64,000 bases of DNA from Hamadaea sp. GTDB lineage: Bacteria > Actinomycetota > Actinomycetes > Mycobacteriales > Micromonosporaceae. The notes beneath the pieces were generated by a model, which saw nothing but the letters and a program-made list of their open reading frames with translations, was not told the origin of the DNA and made no database searches. Positions 1 through 6,252 of the stretch are shown here, in pieces (within the stretch, counting starts at the first letter, position 1; every line of letters starts with the position of its first letter). Location of the stretch: contig NZ_JABFVK010000058.1 in assembly GCF_013362815.1 (NCBI RefSeq), forward strand, positions 27,111-91,110, given 5' to 3'. A program made the position numbers and the translations under genes.

Positions 1-49
1 GATCCAGGCTGGCGTATTGCCGGCGGGCGATCGCCGCGAGATCGGTCAT
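1..49 (-). CDS. Partial CDS, N-terminus only
   Basis: An ATG at 49-47 on the minus strand opens a frame that runs off the left edge (16 codons, MTDLAAIARRQYASLD). Its ATG overlaps the TGA of the XRE gene as ATGA, the usual signature of translational coupling, so it is probably the second gene of an operon led by that regulator. Sixteen residues are too few to assign a family. Confidence 0.5.
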   Translation of the reverse strand, partial: MTDLAAIARRQYASLD

Positions 50-807
50 GGCAGGCGCTCCTCATCCTGTCCGGTCGGCTGCGCGTCCAGCCAGAACCGT
101 TCGAAGGTGGTCGTCATCAGGTCGAACATGCCGCCTTCGGTCTCCCGCCGCAGGTGCATCAGCGGGTCGAGGAAGCTTTGCACACCGTAGAGATGGTGGC
201 TGACCAGGAGGTCGTCGTCGAACCGGAAGATCGACGAGTACGCGGTGAGGGTGTAGGTCCGCAGTTGCGCCCCTGGGATCGCCGCCAGGGGTTCGTAGTA
301 GGAGATCGCCGCCCGGGCCCGGGCGGCGAGTGCTCCGACGAGCCGCTGTTCCATCGCCCGGCGGCGCAGCGCCGGACTGGTCGGGTGCGCCATCGCCAGC
401 CGGATCGGTACGCCGTCCCCGGCCTTGCGCGCCAGGAGGTCGTCGACGCTGGGATTGTCCTCTGCCAGGAACAGCCCGGTGACGCAGAGGATGTCGATGG
501 TCGACTTCGCCCCACGCATCAGCTCGTGCCAGAGCTGGCGGGGTGCTTCGGCCCGATGCGCGTAAAGCCGGACGAAGTCTCGCGGTTGGTTCTCGGGTCC
601 GTTGTCGGGCCCGCTGATGGTCGGCCACAACCAGTCGACCGGTACGCCCAGCCGCCGGGAAACCCGGTCGGCCGTCTTGCGGCGGGGCGTGCGTCCTTCG
701 TAGACCCACCGCTGCGCCGTCTTGCCGTTCACGCCGACGGCGCCGCCGAGCTCCGTGATCGCCAGTCCGCTCGCCCGAATGGCCTCGCGCAGTCGTTCGT
801 TTCGCAT
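46..807 (-). CDS. XRE-family regulator with DUF5919-like C-terminal domain
   Basis: A protein of 253 residues. An N-terminal helix-turn-helix (about residues 8-58, containing AITELGGAVGVNGKTAQRW) resembles the Cro/CI fold and probably binds operator DNA. From about residue 80 on, the sequence (LYAHRAEAPRQLWHELM, IDILCVTGLFLAEDNPS, SIFRFDDDLLVSHH, FERFW) matches the pattern I know from actinobacterial XRE proteins with a DUF5919 domain, whose ligand is unknown. I chose ATG 807 rather than a start 11 codons upstream because GGGAGGA sits 3-4 nt before it. The TGA overlaps the start of the next gene off the left edge. A promoter candidate lies at 844-873. Confidence 0.85.
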   Translation of the reverse strand: MRNERLREAIRASGLAITELGGAVGVNGKTAQRWVYEGRTPRRKTADRVSRRLGVPVDWLWPTISGPDNGPENQPRDFVRLYAHRAEAPRQLWHELMRGAKSTIDILCVTGLFLAEDNPSVDDLLARKAGDGVPIRLAMAHPTSPALRRRAMEQRLVGALAARARAAISYYEPLAAIPGAQLRTYTLTAYSSIFRFDDDLLVSHHLYGVQSFLDPLMHLRRETEGGMFDLMTTTFERFWLDAQPTGQDEERLP

Positions 808-843
808 GGGTCCTCCCCGCCATCCGTCCAAATCCACCACGCG

Positions 844-873
844 GTTATATCAATGTCCAAACGGGCACTGCAA
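844..873 (-). promoter_or_regulatory. Candidate sigma-70 promoter of the XRE gene
   Basis: On the minus strand TTGCAG (873-868) and TATAAC (849-844) are separated by 18 bp and lie about 40-60 bp upstream of the ATG at 807. The AT-rich patch stands out in GC-rich surroundings. Assigned by inspection only. Confidence 0.45.
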
Positions 874-1113
874 CAAAATCCCCGACATGGTTTTTACCGC
901 ATGGATCCGAACCTGCAAAACCGGCGTTTTTCGGGGGTCTACCTGGTTCGATGCCGTGTTGGACCGCACTGTCTTATGAGGAGACATCGGCGGCTTCGCA
1001 ATGCGGTAGTGCGCGCTATTGGAGCGCACTATTGCGCATTGGTGGGCGCTACTAGTGGTGGGACATTGCGGCATGATCGCCCTCGGTGGTTCCGCTGGTT
1101 TCTGCTCGGTTCT

Positions 1114-1275
1114 GCGCGCTGGTTCCGCTGGTTCTGCGGGCCGGTTCTGCTGGTTTCTGCGCGCTGGTTCCGCTGGTTCCGCGGGCCGGTTCTGCTGGTT
1201 TCTGCGCGCTGGTTCCGCTGGTTCCGCGGGCCGGTTCTGCTGGTTTCCGCGCGCTGGTTCCGCTGGTTTCTGCGC
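1114..1275. repeat. 45-bp tandem repeat, 3.6 copies
   Basis: Units start at 1114, 1159 and 1204 with a partial fourth at 1249. Each begins GCGCGCTGGTTCCGCTGG and the units differ by only one or two bases. The period of 45 is divisible by three, so all frames stay open, which explains the spurious open frames across it. There are no spacers, so it is not a CRISPR array. Confidence 0.9.
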
Positions 1276-1276
1276 A

Positions 1277-1340
1277 GGATCCCGGGATATCGCGGTTATC
1301 GGAGCGCACGAGGCCGCGTTATCCCCGGATATCGCGCGCG
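1277..1340. repeat. 63-bp palindromic element, copy A (diverged)
   Basis: Contains GATCCCGGGATATCGCGG at the left, then GAGGCCGCGTTATCCCCGGA at the right, the same layout as the better conserved copies at 5691, 30738 and 54029. The left GCGTTATC is replaced by a GGATCC-type end, and GGATCC recurs just outside the right end (1341-1346). Confidence 0.6.
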
Positions 1341-1522
1341 GGATCCAGCGCGAGCGGGTCCGGAGCGAGCGGGATCCAGTGCGAGCGGGCTCGATAGCGA
1401 GCGGGGTCCATAGCGGACGCGTCGCCCATCCGTGTCACGGCGGCGCGTCGCCCGTCCGTGTCGCCCGGGCGGCAGGCTCGGCTTGATCCAGTGCCCTCCG
1501 TCAGCGATTCACGGCTCGAATC

Positions 1523-1589
1523 GGAGATCAAGTTCCCATGGCCAGCGCAAAACCGGGGCCTGAGCGCTGATAACGGGAATTTGATCTCC
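1523..1589. repeat. 67-bp element with 15-bp inverted ends
   Basis: The arms GGAGATCAAGTTCCC (1523-1537) and GGGAATTTGATCTCC (1575-1589) are inverted copies with one mismatch. A weaker related arm follows at about 1613-1632 (GGGGAACTCGATCTTG). It could form a long hairpin or be a small non-autonomous element. No gene lies inside. Confidence 0.65.
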
Positions 1590-1638
1590 GGAATCGGCCG
1601 CCGAGCGCTGACGAGGGGAACTCGATCTTGCCGTGCCG

Positions 1639-1742
1639 CCGCGTAAGCCCGCCGCGTAAGCCCGACGCGTAAGCCCGACGCGTAAGCCCGCCGCGTAAGC
1701 CCAGCGCGCGAGCCCGACGCGTAAGCCCGACGCGTAGCCCCG
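1639..1742. repeat. 13-bp tandem repeat, 8 copies
   Basis: Eight consecutive units of (A/C)CGCGTAAGCCCG start at 1639, 1652, 1665, 1678, 1691, 1704, 1717 and 1730, with scattered substitutions. The period of 13 shifts frame each unit, so this is not a coding repeat. Confidence 0.9.
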
Positions 1743-1913
1743 ACGCGGAGTGCGGCCGGGAGCGCCGCAGGAGCGGGCCGCGTACTGGCGGTTCGGTCAG
1801 CCGACCATCCGCCGTCCGGCCAGGAAGATCTCCAAGCCGCCCGGAAGGCATCCACGGGGTGTCGCGAAGCGTCTCTCCTTGAGTACCCTCACCGCGGGAG
1901 GAAACGATCCGAC

Positions 1914-3155
1914 ATGCGCCGCCGCACGATTTTCGCCACCGCCGCGACTGCCGCGGCGGGCACTCTGCTTGCCGCTTGCAAGGACGACTCGAAGGATGTC
2001 GCCTGGAGCGGGCCGAGCGCTTCGCCGAGCACCTCGCCCGCCGCCGATGATGATCCGAACGCGCCGACGCTGACGATCGCGCCCGCGCCGGGAGCCAGCG
2101 TCGCGCCGAATGAGCCCGTCGTGGTGACGGCTGTCAATGCGACGCTCCAGACGGTCTCGGTGACGACCGGCGGCAAGGCGGTCGCCGGTGAGCTCGACGC
2201 CGAGAAGACCACTTGGCGGAGCACGTCGGCGCTGCAGTTCGGCAAGACGTATCAGGTGACGGCGAGCGGCGTCGACTCGGCGGGCAAGCCGCTGGAGCAG
2301 ACGGCGACGTTCACGACGTTGAAGCCGTCCGGCACGGCGAGCATAACCTTCCAGGCCAACGCCATGACCGGGATGAAGAACGGCGGCACCTACGGCGTCG
2401 GCCAGGTCGTCATCGTGAAGTTCAGCAAGGCCCCCACGGACAAGAAGGCGGCGCTGGCGGCGATCAAGGTGACCAGCGAGCCGCAGGTCGAGGGCCGGTG
2501 GTACTGGGTCGACAACCGCACCGCGCACTACCGTCCCGAGAAGTTCTGGACCAAGGGCACCAAGGTGTCGGTCGATGCCAAGCTGCACGGCGTACATCTG
2601 GGCAAGAACGTCTACGGGGGCGAGAACGAGTCGATCTCGTTCAACATCGGGCCGGCTCGGATCGCGACCGCCGACAACGCCACGCACTACATGCGGGTCA
2701 CCGTCGACGGCGTACTCGTCAAGAACATCCCCATCAGCATGGGCAAGAGCGGCTACGTCACCACTGCCGACGGCGGCAAGGTGCTGTTCCCGACCCGCTC
2801 GGGCACACACGTCGTGATGTCGCGGGAGCCGGAGCACCGGATGACGTCGGCCAGTTACGGCGTCACCGATCCCAACAACCCCAACTACTACGACGATCTG
2901 ATCAAGCTCTGCTGCCGCATCTCCTACAGCGGCGAGTTCGTGCACGCCGCGCCGTGGAGCGTGTGGGCGCAGGGCAAGCAGAACGTCTCGCACGGCTGCA
3001 TCAACATCTCGACCGGCAACGCCCAGTGGTTCTACGACAACTTCCGGCTCGGCGACCCGGTCATCGTCAAGGGCACCGGCCGTCCGCAGCTCATCGGTGA
3101 CAGCGCCGGCGCCGTCTGGGACGTCGCCTGGTCCAAGATGCTGCCGGAGTCGTAG
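1914..3155 (+). CDS. L,D-transpeptidase lipoprotein with Ig-like domains
   Basis: A protein of 413 residues. The N-terminus is a lipoprotein signal (MRRRT then a hydrophobic stretch ending LLAAC, lipid Cys at 21), so it should be anchored on the outer face of the membrane. Residues about 45-130 and 140-250 form two Ig-like modules typical of mycobacterial LdtMt2 relatives. The catalytic YkuD domain (about 255-385) carries HAAPW and SHGCINIS, with nucleophile Cys362. Such enzymes make 3-3 cross-links between diaminopimelate residues of peptidoglycan and resist most penicillins. The ATG is preceded by GGGAGGA. It stands 14 bp upstream of a TetR gene and may be cotranscribed with it. Confidence 0.93.
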   Translation: MRRRTIFATAATAAAGTLLAACKDDSKDVAWSGPSASPSTSPAADDDPNAPTLTIAPAPGASVAPNEPVVVTAVNATLQTVSVTTGGKAVAGELDAEKTTWRSTSALQFGKTYQVTASGVDSAGKPLEQTATFTTLKPSGTASITFQANAMTGMKNGGTYGVGQVVIVKFSKAPTDKKAALAAIKVTSEPQVEGRWYWVDNRTAHYRPEKFWTKGTKVSVDAKLHGVHLGKNVYGGENESISFNIGPARIATADNATHYMRVTVDGVLVKNIPISMGKSGYVTTADGGKVLFPTRSGTHVVMSREPEHRMTSASYGVTDPNNPNYYDDLIKLCCRISYSGEFVHAAPWSVWAQGKQNVSHGCINISTGNAQWFYDNFRLGDPVIVKGTGRPQLIGDSAGAVWDVAWSKMLPES

Positions 3156-3169
3156 ATTACCGTCGTCGC

Positions 3170-3760
3170 ATGACAGGCGACGACAGCGCACGGCGTGCGG
3201 AACTGCTGGCCAAGCTGGTCGACTACTCGCGCGCTCACGGCCTGGCGGACATGTCGCTGCGTCCCCTGGCCGCCGCGGTCGGGTCCAGTCCGCGGGTCTT
3301 GCTCTACTTCTTCACAAGCAAAGATCAACTTGTACGCGAAGTGGTGGCGCACAGTCGCCGTGAACAGGTCAGCCTGGTGCAAGCGGAGCTGATCGATCCC
3401 GCGACGGAGGATTCCGTTGGGGAGTCGGCGGTGGACCGGCTCTGGCAGTGGCTGACCGACCCGGACAACGCCCACGTCGAGCGGCTGTTCTTCGAGAGCT
3501 ACGCGCTGTCGTTGCGGGCCGAACCGGGGGCGTGGGAAGGCTACGGCGCGGCCAGTGTCGCCGAGTGGCTCCCGCAGCTGCGCCCGGTCGCCGAACGTCT
3601 GATGCCCGGCGCAGACCCGGAGGTGGCGGCGACTCTGCTGCTGGCGACGTTGCGCGGACTACTCCTGGATCGGCTGGCGACCGGCGACTCTCGGCGTACC
3701 GATATGGCGATCGAGATGTTTCTGCACGGCCTGGACGGCACGGCGTTGACAGCAGACTGA
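3170..3760 (+). CDS. TetR-family transcriptional regulator
   Basis: A protein of 196 residues. The N-terminal region (about 10-55) contains the TetR helix-turn-helix with MSLRPLAAAVGSSPRVLLYF followed by the usual F-x-S-K-D-x-L-V segment. The rest is a helical ligand-binding domain of unknown specificity. There is no Shine-Dalgarno sequence. Instead TACCGT (3158-3163) ends 6 nt before the ATG, so it may also start its own leaderless transcript inside the intergenic 14 bp after the L,D-transpeptidase stop. The downstream GNAT gene starts 21 bp after the stop and is a candidate target. Confidence 0.88.
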   Translation: MTGDDSARRAELLAKLVDYSRAHGLADMSLRPLAAAVGSSPRVLLYFFTSKDQLVREVVAHSRREQVSLVQAELIDPATEDSVGESAVDRLWQWLTDPDNAHVERLFFESYALSLRAEPGAWEGYGAASVAEWLPQLRPVAERLMPGADPEVAATLLLATLRGLLLDRLATGDSRRTDMAIEMFLHGLDGTALTAD

Positions 3761-3781
3761 AACGAGTGTTTCACTCAAGGC

Positions 3782-4264
3782 ATGAGCGAGCTGATCCGCG
3801 ACCTGGACCGACCCGGCGACCTGGGCTGGGTCGTGCAGCGCCATGGCGAGATCTACGCCGAGGAATTCGGCTGGGACGTGAGTTTCGAGGCGCTGGTGGC
3901 GCGCATCGTGGCCGATTACGCCGAGAAGCGCGACCCCGCCCGGGAGAACGCGTGGATCGCCGAGGTCGACGGCCGGCGCGCCGGATGCGTCTTCTGCGTA
4001 CGCAAAGACGAGCAGACCGCACAGCTCCGCATCCTGCTCGTCGACCCGATCGCCCGTGGTCGGGGAGTGGGACAGCGGCTGGTCCGGAGGTGCATCGAGT
4101 TCGCCCGGTCGGCCGGCTACACCCGGATGATGCTGTGGACCAACGATCCGCTGGTCGCCGCCCGCAAGATCTACTTGGCCGAGGGCTTCGCGCTGGTCGA
4201 GTCCGAGGAGCACGACTCCTTCGGCCGTCACCTCGTCGGTCAGGTCTACACGCGCGATCTCTAG
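3782..4264 (+). CDS. GNAT-family N-acetyltransferase
   Basis: A protein of 160 residues, the full length of a single-domain GNAT. The acetyl-CoA site is visible as the V-D-P-x-A-R-G-R-G-V-G-Q-R-L segment at about residues 95-112, followed by YTRMMLWTNDPLVAARKIYL and GF near the C-terminus. It resembles the acetyltransferase half of MarR-GNAT fusions. The acyl acceptor cannot be predicted. It follows the TetR gene by 21 bp on the same strand. Confidence 0.85.
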   Translation: MSELIRDLDRPGDLGWVVQRHGEIYAEEFGWDVSFEALVARIVADYAEKRDPARENAWIAEVDGRRAGCVFCVRKDEQTAQLRILLVDPIARGRGVGQRLVRRCIEFARSAGYTRMMLWTNDPLVAARKIYLAEGFALVESEEHDSFGRHLVGQVYTRDL

Positions 4265-4343
4265 TCGGCTCAGCCTGTGATCGGCACGCGTTCCGGCTGG
4301 ACCGGGGCTGTCTTCACGCCTATCGATCCGGCAGGATGACCGC

Positions 4344-5678
4344 ATGATCCTGGCGGTGACCCTGAACCCGGCGCTCGACATCACCTATCGAGTCGAAGCG
4401 ATGCGGCCGCACACCTCGCACCGCGTACGCGAAGTCGCCGAGCGCCCCGGCGGCAAGGGGCTCAACGTCGCCCGCGTCCTCGCGCAACTGGGTCAGCCGG
4501 TGCTCGCCACCGGGCTGCTCGGTGGGGCGACCGGCGCTCGGATCACCGAACTGCTCGACGGCGTGGAGCATTCGTTCTGGCCGGTCGCGGGGGAGACGCG
4601 GCGTACGGTCGCCATCGTCGACGCGCAGGACGCCACCGGGTTCTGGGAACCGGGTCCCGAGGTGAGCGCCGCCGAATGGGAGCAGTTCCGGACGCACTTC
4701 GCGTCCCTGCTGCCCGGCGTCAAGGTCGTCACGTTGTCCGGCTCGCTGCCGCAAGGCGTACCCGTCGACGCGTACGCGCAACTCGTCGCGCTCGCCCGGG
4801 AGGCCGGGGTGATCAGCGTGCTCGACGCCGAAGGGGAGGCGCTGACCCTGGGCATCGCCGCTGGACCGGACGTCGTGAAGCCCAACCGCGACGAACTCGG
4901 CGACAGCACTCCGCGGGAGCTGCTCGCGCAGGGAGCCAAGGCCGTCGTCGCCTCCCGGGGCGAGGACGGCATGGAAGCCGTGACCGCCCAGGGCACCTGG
5001 CGAGCGTTGCCGCCCGAGCGGGTCTTCGGCAATCCGACCGGAGCCGGTGACTCCTGTGTCGCCGCGATCGCCCGCGGGCTGGCGGCCGGAATCGGCTGGC
5101 GTGACGTGGTGGCGGACGCGGTCGCGGTGTCGGCCGCAGCGGTCGCCTCGCCCGTCGCCGGGCACATCGACGAGCCGTCCTACCAGCGTTTCCGCGACGC
5201 CGTACGGGTAGAGGAGCTCGCACATCGCGAGGCGGTTCGGATCATCTGCCTCGACGACAGCGGCCGCATCCTGCTGCAGCACTGGCGTGATCCGGTCACC
5301 GGCGACCACCTGTGGGAGCCGCCCGGCGGCGGAGTCGAGGAAGGCGAGGAGCCGTACGCCGCCGCCCGCCGCGAACTCGTCGAGGAGACCGGTCTGGACC
5401 CCGACCAGATCCGCCCGGAGAACGTCGCCGTGCACCGGGACTGCCAGTGGAAAGGCCGCCGCTGGGTCGGCGTGGAACCCTTCTACCTGGCCCGTTTCCC
5501 GGGTTCGCAGCCGCCGGTGAAGCCCGCCAAGCTCACCCCGGGCGAGCAGACCTCCCTGGTCGAGCAGGCTTGGGTGCACTGGTCGGAGCTGGGGTCGCTG
5601 TCCGGCCGCCTTGAGCCGCCGCAGCTACTTTACGTCGTACGCCGGCTCGCTCCGGACGAGCTTCGCCCGCGCTCTTAG
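4344..5678 (+). CDS. Fused PfkB-type sugar-phosphate kinase and Nudix hydrolase
   Basis: A protein of 444 residues with two enzyme domains in one frame. Residues 1-290 are a PfkB (LacC/1-phosphofructokinase-like) kinase: it opens with ILAVTLNPALDITY, has the GGKGLNVARVLAQLG segment near 37 and the GAGD catalytic motif near 232. Residues about 300-430 are a Nudix hydrolase with an intact box, G-x5-E-x7-REL-x-EE-x-G, near 327-349. PfkB enzymes of this branch phosphorylate fructose-1-P or tagatose-6-P, and Nudix enzymes cleave NDP-X compounds. The kinase part is somewhat short. No phosphotransferase genes are adjacent. CAGGAT ends 6 nt before ATG, suggesting a leaderless start. Confidence 0.85.
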   Translation: MILAVTLNPALDITYRVEAMRPHTSHRVREVAERPGGKGLNVARVLAQLGQPVLATGLLGGATGARITELLDGVEHSFWPVAGETRRTVAIVDAQDATGFWEPGPEVSAAEWEQFRTHFASLLPGVKVVTLSGSLPQGVPVDAYAQLVALAREAGVISVLDAEGEALTLGIAAGPDVVKPNRDELGDSTPRELLAQGAKAVVASRGEDGMEAVTAQGTWRALPPERVFGNPTGAGDSCVAAIARGLAAGIGWRDVVADAVAVSAAAVASPVAGHIDEPSYQRFRDAVRVEELAHREAVRIICLDDSGRILLQHWRDPVTGDHLWEPPGGGVEEGEEPYAAARRELVEETGLDPDQIRPENVAVHRDCQWKGRRWVGVEPFYLARFPGSQPPVKPAKLTPGEQTSLVEQAWVHWSELGSLSGRLEPPQLLYVVRRLAPDELRPRS

Positions 5679-5690
5679 CTTCGCCGGGGT

Positions 5691-5753
5691 GCGTTATCCC
5701 GAGATAACGCTGCTTCGGCCGACGAAATAGCCGCGCTACCCCGCATAACGCGA
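5691..5753. repeat. 63-bp palindromic element, copy B
   Basis: Begins GCGTTATCCCGAGATAACGC, itself a near-perfect 20-bp palindrome, and ends GCATAACGCGA. It lies between two convergent genes, and its right end supplies the last codons and stop of the minus-strand gene at 5736-6089. Confidence 0.8.
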
Positions 5754-6089
5754 GCGCGCGCCCTCAAAGGGAACGCCGGCCAACCGTCGCTTGATGTCGG
5801 AGCAAAGGGCGGCCGCCTCCGGGTGCCCGACGGTGCGCGCCTGAGCCGCCCAGTGCAACGCGGGCCGGTACGCCCCAACCGCAGCCAGCTCAGCCGCCAG
5901 GTCGAAGGTGGTCGCCGGGTCCTGCGCGAGAATGCGCCGCCAGTAGTCGGCTTGCTGCTCGACGCCGTACTCGTCCAGCGTCATGATCATCATCCAGATC
6001 GCCGCCGAACTCGTCCCCGAGGCCGCCTGCCAGAACAGAGCACCGACCCCGAGGGTCTGGGCGAAGCACCGCTGGAGGCGTAAGGACAT
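5736..6089 (-). CDS. Hypothetical protein, possibly TPR-like
   Basis: A protein of 117 residues. I do not recognise a named family. The ATG at 6089 was chosen over an upstream one because AAGAGGA lies 5 nt before it. Residues 50-100 (AADYWRR-like helix, then AAELAAVGAYRPALHWAAQA and PEAAALC) suggest helical TPR-type repeats. An N-terminal hydrophobic stretch (about 10-38) could be a membrane segment. The final residues RSRYAG and the stop codon are encoded by the 63-bp palindromic element, so the natural C-terminus was probably replaced when the element inserted. It is 163 bp downstream of the LuxR gene on the same strand. Confidence 0.55.
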   Translation of the reverse strand: MSLRLQRCFAQTLGVGALFWQAASGTSSAAIWMMIMTLDEYGVEQQADYWRRILAQDPATTFDLAAELAAVGAYRPALHWAAQARTVGHPEAAALCSDIKRRLAGVPFEGARSRYAG

Positions 6090-6252
6090 GCCGGTCCTCT
6101 TCTCGGGTGGGGAGAAAGTGGACCGGCCGTCAAGGCCGGTGAGGGCACCGGACGGCCGGCACGAGAAGCATGCCACTGCCAACGTGCAAATTGCAGAGCT
6201 GTGCGATCACCAACGCGGTACTGAGTGACCACGCGAACACGGTCGCGTAGGG

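Larger units (their letters stand above)
808..1913. other. 1.1 kb gene-free, repeat-rich intergenic region
   Basis: No frame here looks like a real gene: the open frames are made of simple repeats on both strands. From left to right it holds the XRE promoter, an 8-bp inverted repeat (TAGTGCGC 1007-1014 / GCGCACTA 1024-1031), a 45-bp tandem array, one copy of the 63-bp palindromic element, CGAGCGGG-type degenerate repeats (1345-1420), a 67-bp element with inverted ends (1523-1589) and a 13-bp tandem array ending about 170 bp before the L,D-transpeptidase gene. Confidence 0.7.

Noticed and set aside
1114..1275. CRISPR array
   Set aside because: The units are directly adjacent with no unique spacers, and no cas genes are nearby.
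1052..1486. Repeat-containing open frames on both strands with RWFRW or GTSGTSAQKPAEPA repeats
   Set aside because: They arise because the 45-bp array is a multiple of three; no ribosome site, no signal or domain, and the frames overlap each other on both strands.
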